A DNA stretch of 64,000 nt, taken from contig NW_027478770.1 of assembly GCF_051014685.1 (NCBI RefSeq), positions 496,001-560,000 of the forward strand, read 5' to 3'. Below, in pieces: positions 44,355-60,700 of this stretch. The translations under genes were made by a program, and so were the position numbers. How positions within the stretch are numbered: position 1 is the stretch's first letter; every line of letters begins with the position of its first letter. The DNA is from Ptiloglossa arizonensis (Eukaryota > Arthropoda > Insecta > Hymenoptera > Colletidae). Below the pieces are notes generated by a model, which searched no databases, was not told the origin of the DNA, and saw only the letters and a program-made list of their open reading frames with translations.

Positions 44355-46750
44355 CGTATAACGTACAACGTATAACGTATCACGTTTAACGTATTACGAA
44401 TAACTTATAACGTATAACGTATAACCTATGACGTATAACGTGTAACGTATAACGTATAACGTATAACGTATAACGTATAACGTATAACGTATAACGTATA
44501 ACGTATAACGTATAACGTATAACGTATAACGTATAACGTATAACGTATAACGTATAACGTATAACGTATAACGTATAACGTATAACGTATAACGTATAAC
44601 GTATAACGTATAACGTATAACGTATAACGTATAACGTATAACGTATAACGTATAATGAATAGCATATAACGTATAACGTATAACGTACAACGTATAACGT
44701 ATAACGTATAACCTATAACGTATAACGTATAACGTATAACGTATAACGTATAACGTATAACGTATAACGTATAACGTATAACGTATAACGTATAACGTAT
44801 AACGTATATCGTATAACGTATAACGTATAACGTATAACATGTAACGTACAACGTATAACGTATACCGTATAACGTATAACTAATAACGTATAACGTATAA
44901 CGCATAACGTATAACGTATAACGTATAACGTATAACGTATAACGTATAACGTATAACGCATAACGTATAACGTATAACGTATAACCTATGACGTATAACG
45001 TATAACGTATAACGTATAACGTATAACGTATAACGTATAACGTATAACGTATAACGTATAACGTATAACGTATAACGTATATCGTATAACCTATGACGTA
45101 TAACGTGTAACGTATAACGTGTAACGTATAACGTATAACGTATAACGTATAACGTATAACGTATAACGTATAAAGTATAACGTATAACGTATAACGTATA
45201 ACGTATAACGTATAACGTATAACGTATAACGTACAACGTATACCGTATAACGTATAACGTATAACGTATAATGAATAACGTATAACGTATAACGTATAAC
45301 GTACAACGTATAACGTATCACGTTTAACGTATTACGAATAACGTATAACGTATAACGTATAACGTATAACGTATAACGTATAACGTATAACGTATAACCT
45401 ATAACGTATAACGTATAACGTATAACGTATAACGAATAACGTAAAACGTATAACGCATAATGTATAACGTATAACGTATAACGTATAACGTATAACCTAT
45501 GACGTATAACGTATAACGTACAACGTATAACGTATAACGTATAACGTATAACGTATAATGAATAACGTATAACGTATAACGTATAACGTACAACGTATAA
45601 CGTATCACGTTTAACGTATTACGAATAACGTATAACGTATAACGTATAACGTATAACGTATAACGTATAACGTATAACGTATAACGTATAACGTATAACG
45701 TATAACGTATAACGCATAACGTATAACGTATAACATGTAATGTATAACGTATAACGTATAACGTATAACGTATAACGTATAACGTATAACCTATGACGTA
45801 TAACGTGTAACGTATAACGTATAACGTATAACGTATAATGTATAACGTATAACGTATAACGTATAACGTATAACGTATAACGTATAACGTATAACGTATA
45901 ACGTATAACGTATAACGTATAACGTATAACGTATAACGTATAACGTATAACGTATAATGAATAGCGTATAACGTATAACGTATAACGTACAACGTATAAC
46001 GTATCACGTTTAACGTATTACGAATAACGTATAACGTATAACGTATAACGTATAACGTATAACGTATAACGTATAACGTATAAAGTATAACGTATAACGT
46101 ATAACGTATAACGTATAACGTATAACGTATAACGTATAACGTATAACGTATAAAGTATAACGTATAACGCATATCGTATAACGTATAACATATAACGAAT
46201 AACGTAAAACGCATAACGTATAACGTATAACGTATAACGTATAACGTATAACGTATAACGTATAACGTATAACGTATAACGTATAACGTATGACGTATAA
46301 CGTATAACGTATAACGTATAACGTATAACGTATAACCTATGACGTATTACGTATAACGTATAAAGTATAACGTATAACGTATAACGTATAACGTATAACG
46401 TATAACGTATATCGAATATTGTAAAACGTATAACGTATAACGTATAACGTATAACGTGTAACGAAGTACGTATAACGAATAACGTATAACGTATATCGTA
46501 TAACGTACATCTTATAACGTATAACGTACAACGTATAACGTATAACGTATAACGTATAACGTACAACGTATAACGTATAACGTATAACGTATACCGTATA
46601 ACGTATAACGTATAACGTATAACGTATAACGTATAACATGTAAGGTATAACGTATAACGTATAACGTATAACGTATAACGTATAACGTATAACGTATAAC
46701 GTATAACGTATAACGTATAACGTATAACGTATAACGTATAACGTATAACG
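43601..46750. repeat. About 3.14-kb tandem duplication, copy 2
   Basis: Partners at 43,918, 44,405, 45,398 and 46,644. From about 44,360 on this copy has no indels, giving a clean reference for copy 1. Confidence 0.75.
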
Positions 46751-49415
46751 TATAATGAATAGCGTATAACGTATAACGTATAACGTACAACGTATAACGT
46801 ATCACGTTTAACGTATTACGAATAACGTATAACGTATAACATATAACGTATAACCTATGACGTATAACGTATAACGTATAACGTATAACGTATAACGTAT
46901 AACGTATAACGTATAACGTATAATGTATAACGTATAACATGTAACGTGTAGCGTATAACGTACAACGTATAACGTATAACGTATAACGTATAACGTATAA
47001 CGTATAACATGTAACGTACAACGTATAACGTATACCGTATAACGTATAACTAATAACGTATAACGTATAACGCATAACGTATAACGTATAACGTATAACG
47101 TACAACGTATAACGTATAACGTATAACGTATAACGTATAACGTATAACGTATAACGTATAACGTATAACGTATAACATGTAATGTATAACGTATAACGTA
47201 TAACGTATAACGTATAACGTATAACGTATAACGTATAACGTATAACGTATAACGTATAACGTATAACGTATAACGTATAAAGTATAACGTATAACGCATA
47301 TCGTATAACGTATAACATATAACGAATAACGTAAAACGCATAACGTATAACGTATAACGTATAACGTATAACGTATAACGTATAACGTATAACGTATAAC
47401 GTATAACGTATAACGTATGACGTATAACGTATAACGTATAACGTATAACGTATAACGTATAACCTATGACGTATTACGTATAACGTATAAAGTATAACGT
47501 ATAACGTATAACGTATAACGTATAACGTATAACGTATATCGAATATTGTAAAACGTATAACGTATAACGTATAACGTATAACGTGTAACGAAGTACGTAT
47601 AACGAATAACGTATAACGTATATCGTATAACGTACATCTTATAACGTATAACGTACAACGTATAACGTATAACGTATAACGTATAACGTACAACGTATAA
47701 CGTATAACGTATAACGTATACCGTATAACGTATAACGTATAACGTATAACGTATAACGTATAACATGTAAGGTATAACGTATAACGTATAACGTATAACG
47801 TATAACGTATAACGTATAACGTATAACGTATAACGTATAACGTATAACGTATAACGTATGACATGTAATGTATAACGTATAACGTATAATGTATAACGTA
47901 TAACGTATAACGTATAACGTATAACGTATAACGTATAACGTATAACGTGTAACGAAGTACGTATAACGAATAACGTATAACGTATATCGTATAACGTACA
48001 ACTTATAACGTATAACGTACAACGTATAACGTATAACGTACAACGTATTACGTACAACGTATAACGTATAACGTATAACGAATATCGTACAACGTATAAC
48101 GCATAACGTATAACGTATAACGTATAACGTATAACGCATAACGTATAACGTATAACGTATAACTTATAACGTATAACGTATAACGTATAACGTATAACGT
48201 ATAACGTATAACGTATAATGAATAGCGTATAACGTATAACGTATAACGTACAACGTATAACGTATAACGTATAACGTACAACGTATAACGTATCACGTTT
48301 AACGTATTACGAATAACGTATAACGTATAACATATAACGTATAACCTATGACGTATAACGTATAACGTATAACGTATAACGTATAACGTATAACGTATAA
48401 CGTATAACGTATAATGTATAACGTATAACATGTAACGTGTAGCGTATAACGTACAACGTATAACGTATAACGTATAATGTATAACGTATAACGTATAACA
48501 TGTAACGTACAACGTATAACGTATACCGTATAACGTATAACTAATAACGTATAACGTATAACGCATAACGTATAACGTATAACGTATAACGTACAACGTA
48601 TAACGTATAACGTATAACGTATAACGTATAACGTATAACGTATAACGTATAACGTATAACGTATAACATGTAATGTATAACGTATAACGTATAACGTATA
48701 ACGTATAACGTATAACGTATAACGTATAACGTATAACGTATAACGTATAACGTATAACGTATAACGTATAACGTATAACGTATAACATGTAATGTATAAC
48801 GTATAACGTACAACGTATAACGTATAACGTACAACGTATTACGTACAACGTATAACGTATAACGTATAACGAATATCGTACAACGTATAACGCATAACGT
48901 ATAACGTATAACGTATAACGTATAACGCATAACGTATAACGTATAACGTATAACGTATAACGTATAACGTATAACGCATAACGTATAACGTATAACGTAT
49001 AACCTATGACGTATAACGTATAACGTATAACGTATAACGTATAACGTATAACGTATAACGTATAACGTATAACGTATAACGTATAACGTATAACGTATAA
49101 CGTATAACGTATAACGTATAACGTATAACGTATAACGTATAACGTATAACGTATAACGTATAACGTATAACGTATAACGTATAACGTATAACGTATAACG
49201 TATAACGTATAACGTATAACGTATAACGTATAACGTATAGCGTATAACGTATAACGTATAACGTATAACGTATAACGTATAACGTATATCGTATAACGTA
49301 TAACGTATAACGAATAACGTAAAACGTATAACGCATAATGTATAACGTATAACGTATAACGTATAACGTATAACCTATGACGTATAACGTATAACGTATA
49401 ACGTATAACGTATAA

Positions 49416-49494
49416 CTTGTAACGAAAAACGTATAACGAATAACGTAAAACGTATGACGCATTACATGCTACGTATAACGTATAACGTTCAACG
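49416..49494. repeat. 79-bp marker block, copy 9
   Basis: Core at 49459. Spacing from copy 8 is 9,342 bp, four bases over a multiple of 7, exactly the net shift of the indels counted in 40,326-44,354. Confidence 0.93.
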
Positions 49495-49856
49495 TATAAC
49501 CTATGACGTATAACGTATAACTTGTAACGTATAACGTATAACGTATAACGTATAACCTATAACGTATAACGTATAACGTATAACGTATAACATGTAATGT
49601 ATAACGTATAACGTATAACGTATAACATATAACGTATAACGTATAACGTATAACGTATAACGTATAACGTATAACGTATAACGTATAGCGTATAACGTAT
49701 AACGTATAACGTATAAGGTATAACGTATATCGTATAACGTATAACGTATAACGAATAACGTAAAACGTATAACGCATAATGTATAACGTATAACGTATAA
49801 CGTATAACGTATAACCTATGACGTATAACGTATAACGTATAACGTATAACGTATAA

Positions 49857-49935
49857 CTTGTAACGAAAAACGTATAACGAATAACGTAAAACGTATGACG
49901 CATTACATGCTACGTATAACGTATAACGTTCAACG
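49857..49935. repeat. 79-bp marker block, copy 10
   Basis: Core at 49900, 441 bp (63 units) after copy 9. The 441-bp pair is reproduced intact by copies 11 and 12. Confidence 0.93.
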
Positions 49936-52900
49936 TATAACCTATGACGTATAACGTATAACTTGTAACGTATAACGTATAACGTATAACGTATAACCTA
50001 TAACGTATAACGTATAACGTATAACGTATAACGTATAACGTATAACGTATAACGTATAACGTATAACGTATAACGTATAACGTATATCGTATAACGTATA
50101 ACGTATAACGTATAACATGTAACGTACAACGTATAACGTATACCGTATAACGTATAACCAATAACGTATAACGTATAACGCATAACGTATAACGTATAAC
50201 GTTTAACGTATAACGTATAACGTATAACGTATAACGCATAACGTATAACGTATAACGTATAACCTATGACGTATAACGTATAACGTATAACGTATAACGT
50301 ATAACGTATAACGTATAACGTATAACGTATAACGTATAACGTATAACGTATAACGTATAACGTATAACCTATGACGTATAACGTGTAACGTATAACGTAT
50401 AACGTATAACGTATAACGTATAACGTATAACGTATAACGTATAACGTATAACGTATAACGTGTAACGAAGTACGTATAACGAATAACGTATAACGTATAT
50501 CGTATAACGTACAACTTATCACGTATAACGTACAACGTATAACGTATAACGTACAACGTATTACGTACAACGTATAACGTATAACGTATAACGAATATCG
50601 TATAACGTATAACGCATAACGTATAACGTATAACATGTAATGTATAACGTATAGCGTATAACGTATAACGTATAACGTATAACGTATAACGTATAACGTA
50701 TAACCTATGACGTATAACGTGTAACGAAGTACGTATAACGAATAACGTATAACGTATATCGTATAACGTACAACTTATAACGTATAACGTACAACGTATA
50801 ACGTATAACGTATAACGTATAACGAATAATGAATAACGTATAACGTATAACGTATAACGTACAACGTATAACGTATCACGTTTAACGTATAACGTATAAC
50901 CTATGTCGTATAACGTGTAACGTATAACGTATAACGTATAACGTATAACGTATAACGTATAACGTATAACGTATAACGTATAACGTATAACGTATAACGT
51001 ATAACGTATAACGTATAACGTATAACGTATAATGTATAACGTATAACGCATAACGTATAACGTATAACATGTAATGTATAACGTATATCGTATAACGTAT
51101 AACGTATAACGTATAACGTATAACCTATGTCGTATAACGTGTAACGTATAACGTATAACGTATAACGTATAACGTATAACGTATAACGTATAACGTATAA
51201 CGTATAACGTATAACGTATAACGTATAACGTATCACGTATAACGTATAATGTATAACGTATAACATGTAACGTGTAGCGTATAACGTACAACGTATAACG
51301 TATAACGTATAACGTATAACGTATAACGTATAACATGTAACGTACAACGTATAACGTATACCGTATAACGTATAACTAATAACGTATAACGTATAACGCA
51401 TAACGTATAACGTATAACGTATAACGTATAACGTATAACGTATAACGCATAACGTATAACGTATAACATGTAATGTATAACGTATAACGTATAATGTATA
51501 ACGTATAACGTATAACGTATAACGTATAACGTATAACGTATAACGTGTAACGAAGTACGTATAACGAATAACGTATAACGTATATCGTATAACGTACAAC
51601 TTATAACGTATAACGTACAACGTATAACGTATAACGTATAACGTATAACGTATAATGAATAACGTATAACGTATAACGTATAACGTACAACGTATAACGT
51701 ATCACGTTTAACGTATTACGAATAACGTATAACGTATAACGTATAACGTATAACGTATAACGTATAACGTATAACGTATAACGTATAACGTATAACGTAT
51801 AACGTATAACGTATAACGTATAACGCATAACGTATAACGTATAACATGTAATGTATAACGTATATCGTATAACGTATAACGTATAACGTATAACGTATAA
51901 CCTATGACGTATAACGTGTAACGTATAACGTATAACGTATAACGTATAACGTATAACGTATAACGTATAACATGTAACGTACAACGTATAACGTATACCG
52001 TATAACGTATAACTAATAACGTATAACGTATAACGCATAACGTATAACGTATAACGTATAACGTATAACGTATAACGTATAACGCATAACGTATAACGTA
52101 TAACATGTAATGTATAACGTATAACGTATAATGTATAACGTATAACGTATAACGTATAACGTATAACGTATAACGTATAACGTGTAACGAAGTACGTATA
52201 ACGAATAACGTATAACGTATATCGTATAACGTACAACTTATAACGTATAACGTACAACGTATAACGTATAACGTATAACGTATAACGTATAATGAATAAC
52301 GTATAACGTATAACGTATAACGTACAACGTATAACGTATCACGTTTAACGTATTACGAATAACGTATAACGTATAACGTATAACGTATAACGTATAACGT
52401 ATAACGTATAACGTATAACGTATAACGTATAACGTATAACGTATAACGTATAACGTATAACGCATAACGTATAACGTATAACATGTAATGTATAACGTAT
52501 ATCGTATAACGTATAACGTATAACGTATAACGTATAACCTATGACGTATAACGTGTAACGTATAACGTATAACGTATAACGTATAACGTATAACGTATAA
52601 CGTATAACGTATAACGTATAACGTATAACGTATAACGTATAACGTATAACGTATAACGTATAACGTATAACATATAACGTATAACGTGTAACGTATAACG
52701 TATAACGTATAACGTATAACGTATAACGTATAACGTATAACGTATAACGTATAACGTATAACGTATAACGTATAACGTATAACGTATAACGTATAACGTA
52801 TAACGTATAACGTATAACGTATAACGTATAACGTATAACGTATAACGTATAACGTATAACGTATAAAGTATAACGTATAACGCATATCGTATAACGTATA

Positions 52901-55900
52901 ACATATAACGAACAACGTAAAACGCATAACGTATAACGTATAACGTATAACGTATAACGTATAACGTGTAACGTGTAACGTATAACGTATAACGTATAAC
53001 GTATGACGTATAACGTATAACGTATAACGTATAACGTATAACGTATAACCTATGACGTATAACGTATAACGTATAAAGTATAACGTATAACGTATAACGT
53101 ATAACGTATAACGTATAACGTATATCGAATATCGTAAAACGTATAACGTATAACGTATAACGTATAACGTGTAACGAAGTACGTATAACGAATAACGTAT
53201 AACGTATATCGTATAACGTACATCTTATAACGTATAACGTACAACGTATAACGTATAACGTATAACATATAACGTACAACGTATAACGTATAACGTATAA
53301 CGTATACCGTATAACGTATAACGTATAACGTATAACGTATAACGTATAACATGTAATGTATAACGTATAACGTATAACGTATAACGTATAACGTATAACG
53401 TATAACGTATAACGTATAACGTATAACGTATAACGTATAACGTATAACGTATGACATGTAATGTATAACGTATAACGTATAATGTATAACGTATAACGTA
53501 TAACGTATAACGTATAACGTATAACGTGTAACGAAGTACGTATAACGAATAACGTATAACGTATATCGTATAACGTACAACTTATAACGTATAACGTACA
53601 ACGTAGAACGTATAACGTACAACGTATTACGTACAACGTATAACGTATAACGTATAACGAATATCGTACAACGTATAACGCATAACGTATAACGAATAAC
53701 GTATAACGTATAACGCATAACGTATAACGTATAACGTATAACGTATAACGTATAACGTATAACGTATAACGTATAACGTATAACGTATAACGTATAACGC
53801 ATAACGTATAACGTATAACATGTAATGTATTACGTATAACGTATAATGTATAACGTATAACGTATAACGTATAACGTATAACGTATAACGTATAACGTAT
53901 AACGTGTAACGAAGTACGTATAACGAATAACGTATAACGTATATCGTATAACGTACAACTTATAACGTATAACGTACAACGTATAACGTATAACGTATAA
54001 CGTATAACGTATAATGAATAACGTATAACGTATAACGTATAACGTACAACGTATAACGTATCACGTTTAACGTATTACGAATAACGTATAACGTATAACG
54101 TATAACGTATAACGTATAACGTATAACGTATAACGTATAACGTATAACGTATAACGTATAACGTATAACGTATAACGCATAACGTATAACGTATAACATG
54201 TAATGTATAACGTATAACGTATAACGTATAACGTATAACGTATAACGTATAACCTATGACGTATAACGTGTAACGTATAACGTATAACGTATAACGTATA
54301 ATGTATAACGTATAGCGTATAACGTATAACGTATAACGTATAACGTATAACGTATAACGTATTACGTATAACGTATAACGTATAACGTATAACGTATAAC
54401 GTATAACGTATAATGAATAGCGTATAACGTATAACGTATAACGTACAACGTATAACGTATCACGTTTAACGTATTACGAATAACGTATAACGTATAACGT
54501 ATAACGTATAACGTATAACGTATAACGTATAACGTATAACGTATAACGTATAACGTATAACGTATAACGTATAACGTATAACGTATAACGTATAACGTAT
54601 AACGTATAACGTATAACGTATAACGTATAACGTATAACGTATAACGTATAAAGTATAACGTATAACGCATATCGTATAACGTATAACATATAACGAATAA
54701 CGTAAAACGCATAACGTATAACGTATAACGTATAACGTATAACGTATAACGTATAACGTATAACGTATAACGTATAACGTATAACGTATAACGTATGACG
54801 TATAACGTATAACGTATAACGTATAACGTATAACGTATAACCTATGACGTATAACGTATAACGTATAAAGTATAACGTATAACGTATAACGTATAACGTA
54901 TAACGTATAACGTATAACGTATATCGAATATTGTAAAACGTATAACGTATAACGTATAACGTATAACGTGTAACGAAGTACGTATAACGAATAACGTATA
55001 ACGTATATCGTATAACGTACATCTTATAACGTATAACGTACAACGTATAACGTATAACGTATAACGTATAACGTACAACGTATAACGTATAACGTATAAC
55101 GTATACCGTATAACGTATAACGTATAACGTATAACGTATAACGTATAACATGTAAGGTATAACGTATAACGTATAACGTATAACGTATAACGTATAACGT
55201 ATAACGTATAACGTATAACGTATAACGTATAACGTATAACGTATAACGTATAACGTATGACATGTAATGTATAACGTATAACGTATAATGTATAACGTAT
55301 AACGTATAACGTATAACGTATAACGTATAACGTATAACGTATAACGTGTAACGAAGAACGTATAACGAATAACGTATAACGTATATCGTATAACGTACAA
55401 CTTATAACGTATAACGTACAACGTATAACGTATAACGTACAACGTATTACGTACAACGTATAACGTATAACGTATAACGAATATCGTACAACGTATAACG
55501 CATAACGTATAACGTATAACGTATAACGTATAACGCATAACGTATAACGTATAACGAATAACGTATAACGTATAACGTATAACGTATAACGTATAACGTA
55601 TAACGTATAACGTATAACGTATAACGTATAATGAATAGCGTATAACGTATAACGTATAACGTATAACGTACAACGTATAACGTATCACGTTTAACGTATT
55701 ACGAATAACGTATAACGTATAACATATAACGTATAACCTATGACGTATAACGTATAACGTATAACGTATAACGTATAACGTATAACGTATAACGTATAAC
55801 GTATAACGTATAATGTATAACGTATAACATGTAACGTGTAGCGTATAACGTACAACGTATAACGTATAACGTATAACGTATAACGTATAACGTATAACAT

Positions 55901-57269
55901 GTAACGTACAACGTATAACGTATACCGTATAACGTATAACTAATAACGTATAACGTATAACGCATAACGTATAACGTATAACGTATAACGTATAACGTAT
56001 AACGTATAACGCATAACGTATAACGTATAACATGTAATGTATAACGTATAACGTATAACGTATAATGTATAACGTATAACGTATAACGTATAACGTATAA
56101 CGTATAACGTATAACGTGTAACGAAGTACGTATAACGAATAACGTATAACGTATATCGTATAACGTACAACTTATAACGTATAACGTACAACGTATAACG
56201 TATAACGTACAACGTATTACGTACAACGTATAACGTATAACGTATAACGAATATCGTATAACGTATAACGTATAACGTATAATGTATAACGTATAACATG
56301 TAACGTGTAGCGTATAACGTACAACGTATAACGTATAACGTATAATGTATAACGTATAACGTATAACATGTAACGTACAACGTATAACGTATACCGTATA
56401 ACGTATAACTAATAACGTATAACGTATAACGCATAACGTATAACGTATAACGTATAACGTACAACGTATAACGTATAACGTATAACGTATAACGTATAAC
56501 GTATAACGTATAACGTATAACGTATAACGTATAACATGTAATGTATAACGTATAACGTATAACGTATAACGTATAACGTATAACGTATAACGTATAACGT
56601 ATAACGTATAACGTATAACGTATAACGTATAACGTATAACGTATAACATGTAATGTATAACGTATAACGTACAACGTATAACGTATAACGTACAACGTAT
56701 TACGTACAACGTATAACGTATAACGTATAACGAATATCGTACAACGTATAACGCATAACGTATAACGTATAACGTATAACGTATAACGCATAACGTATAA
56801 CGTATAACGTATAACGTATAACGTATAACGTATAACGCATAACGTATAACGTATAACGTATAACCTATGACGTATAACGTATAACGTATAACGTATAACG
56901 TATAACGTATAACGTATAACGTATAACGTATAACGTATAACGTATAACGTATAACGTATAACGTATAACGTATAACGTATAACGTATAACGTATAACGTA
57001 TAACGTATAACGTATAACGTATAACGTATAACGTATAACGTATAACGTATAACGTATAACGTATAACGTATAACGTATAACGTATAACGTATAGCGTATA
57101 ACGTATAACGTATAACGTATAACGTATAACGTATAACGTATATCGTATAACGTATAACGTATAACGAATAACGTAAAACGTATAACGCATAATGTATAAC
57201 GTATAACGTATAACGTATAACGTATAACCTATGACGTATAACGTATAACGTATAACGTATAACGTATAA

Positions 57270-57348
57270 CTTGTAACGAAAAACGTATAACGAATAACGT
57301 AAAACGTATGACGCATTACATGCTACGTATAACGTATAACGTTCAACG
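57270..57348. repeat. 79-bp marker block, copy 11
   Basis: Core at 57313, 7,854 bp after copy 9; it is the large-duplication counterpart of copy 9. Confidence 0.93.
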
Positions 57349-57710
57349 TATAACCTATGACGTATAACGTATAACTTGTAACGTATAACGTATAACGTAT
57401 AACGTATAACCTATAACGTATAACGTATAACGTATAACGTATAACATGTAATGTATAACGTATAACGTATAACGTATAACATATAACGTATAACGTATAA
57501 CGTATAACGTATAACGTATAACGTATAACGTATAACGTATAGCGTATAACGTATAACGTATAACGTATAAGGTATAACGTATATCGTATAACGTATAACG
57601 TATAACGAATAACGTAAAACGTATAACGCATAATGTATAACGTATAACGTATAACGTATAACGTATAACCTATGACGTATAACGTATAACGTATAACGTA
57701 TAACGTATAA

Positions 57711-57789
57711 CTTGTAACGAAAAACGTATAACGAATAACGTAAAACGTATGACGCATTACATGCTACGTATAACGTATAACGTTCAACG
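57711..57789. repeat. 79-bp marker block, copy 12
   Basis: Core at 57754, 441 bp after copy 11 and 7,854 bp after copy 10. Confidence 0.93.
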
Positions 57790-60700
57790 TATAACCTATG
57801 ACGTATAACGTATAACTTGTAACGTATAACGTATAACGTATAACGTATAACCTATAACGTATAACGTATAACGTATAACGTATAACGTATAACGTATAAC
57901 GTATAACGTATAACGTATAACGTATAACGTATAACGTATATCGTATAACGTATAACGTATAACGTATAACATGTAACGTACAACGTATAACGTATACCGT
58001 ATAACGTATAACCAATAACGTATAACGTATAACGCATAACGTATAACGTATAACGTTTAACGTATAACGTTTAACGTATAACGTATAACGCATAACGTAT
58101 AACGTATAACGTATAACCTATGACGTATAACGTATAACGTATAACGTATAACGTATAACGTATAACGTATAACGTATAACGTATAACGTATAACGTATAA
58201 CGTATAACGTATAACGTATAACCTATGACGTATAACGTGTAACGTATAACGTATAACGTATAACGTATAACGTATAACGTATAACGTATAACGTATAACG
58301 TATAACGTATAACGTGTAACGAAGTACGTATAACGAATAACGTATAACGTATATCGTATAACGTACAACTTATCACGTATAACGTACAACGTATAACGTA
58401 TAACGTACAACGTATTACGTACAACGTATAACGTATAACGTATAACGAATATCGTATAACGTATAACGCATAACGTATAACGTATAACATGTAATGTATA
58501 ACGTATAGCGTATAACGTATAACGTATAACGTATAACGTATAACGTATAACGTATAACCTATGACGTATAACGTGTAACGAAGTACGTATAACGAATAAC
58601 GTATAACGTATATCGTATAACGTACAACTTATAACGTATAACGTACAACGTATAACGTATAACGTATAACGTATAACGTATAATGAATAACGTATAACGT
58701 ATAACGTATAACGTACAACGTATAACGTATCACGTTTAACGTATAACGTATAACCTATGTCGTATAACGTGTAACGTATAACGTATAACGTATAACGTAT
58801 AACGTATAACGTATAACGTATAACGTATAACGTATAACGTATAACGTATAACGTATAACGTATAACGTATAACGTATAATGTATAACGTATAACGCATAA
58901 CGTATAACGTATAACATGTAATGTATAACGTATATCGTATAACGTATAACGTATAACGTATAACGTATAACCTATGTCGTATAACGTGTAACGTATAACG
59001 TATAACGTATAACGTATAACGTATAACGTATAACGTATAACGTATAACGTATAACGTATAACGTATAACGTATAACGTATCACGTATAACGTATAATGTA
59101 TAACGTATAACATGTAACGTGTAGCGTATAACGTACAACGTATAACGTATAACGTATAACGTATAACGTATAACGTATAACATGTAACGTACAACGTATA
59201 ACGTATACCGTATAACGTATAACTAATAACGTATAACGTATAACGCATAACGTATAACGTATAACGTATAACGTATAACGTATAACGTATAACGCATAAC
59301 GTATAACGTATAACATGTAATGTATAACGTATAACGTATAATGTATAACGTATAACGTATAACGTATAACGTATAACGTATAACGTATAACGTGTAACGA
59401 AGTACGTATAACGAATAACGTATAACGTATATCGTATAACGTACAACTTATAACGTATAACGTACAACGTATAACGTATAACGTATAACGTATAACGTAT
59501 AATGAATAACGTATAACGTATAACGTATAACGTACAACGTATAACGTATCACGTTTAACGTATTACGAATAACGTATAACGTATAACGTATAACGTATAA
59601 CGTATAACGTATAACGTATAACGTATAACGTATAACGTATAACGTATAACGTATAACGTATAACGTATAACGCATAACGTATAACGTATAACATGTAATG
59701 TATAACGTATATCGTATAACGTATAACGTATAACGTATAACGTATAACCTATGACGTATAACGTGTAACGTATAACGTATAACGTATAACGTATAACGTA
59801 TAACGTATAACGTATAACATGTAACGTACAACGTATAACGTATACCGTATAACGTATAACTAATAACGTATAACGTATAACGCATAACGTATAACGTATA
59901 ACGTATAACGTATAACGTATAACGTATAACGCATAACGTATAACGTATAACATGTAATGTATAACGTATAACGTATAATGTATAACGTATAACGTATAAC
60001 GTATAACGTATAACGTATAACGTATAACGTGTAACGAAGTACGTATAACGAATAACGTATAACGTATATCGTATAACGTACAACTTATAACGTATAACGT
60101 ACAACGTATAACGTATAACGTATAACGTATAACGTATAATGAATAACGTATAACGTATAACGTATAACGTACAACGTATAACGTATCACGTTTAACGTAT
60201 TACGAATAACGTATAACGTATAACGTATAACGTATAACGTATAACGTATAACGTATAACGTATAACGTATAACGTATAACGTATAACGTATAACGTATAA
60301 CGTATAACGCATAACGTATAATGTATAACATGTAATGTATAACGTATATCGTATAACGTATAACGTATAACGTATAACGTATAACCTATGACGTATAACG
60401 TGTAACGTATAACGTATAACGTATAACGTATAACGTATAACGTATAACGTATAACGTATAACGTATAACGTATAACGTATAACGTATAACGTATAACGTA
60501 TAACGTATAACGTATAACGTATAACGTATAACGTGTAACGTATAACGTATAACGTATAACGTATAACGTATAACGTATAACGTATAACGTATAACGTATA
60601 ACGTATAACGTATAACGTATAACGTATAACGTATAACGTATAACGTATAACGTATAACGTATAACGTATAACGTATAACGTATAACGTATAACGTATAAA

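Larger units (their letters stand above)
49416..49935. repeat. 441-bp tandem pair, in copy 1 of the 7.8-kb repeat
   Basis: Two marker blocks 441 bp (63 units) apart. The satellite preceding the two blocks differs, so homology is clearest in the blocks and their immediate flanks. It must predate the 7.8-kb duplication because both copies carry it. Confidence 0.8.
48420..56270. repeat. About 7.8-kb tandem duplication, copy 1
   Basis: Matches the next copy throughout. Offsets are 7,868 (48431/56299), 7,861 (48871/56732), 7,854 (49459/57313), 7,847 (51703/59550), 7,840 (53603/61443), 7,847 (54414/62261) and 7,777 (54702/62479), every one a multiple of 7. It contains the 441-bp pair. The left edge is where variants upstream of GTGTAGCG stop matching. 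Confidence 0.93.
57270..57789. repeat. 441-bp tandem pair, in copy 2 of the 7.8-kb repeat
   Basis: The same arrangement, 7,854 bp further on. The encoded variant pattern across the pair appears identical to that at 49,469-49,903. Confidence 0.8.
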
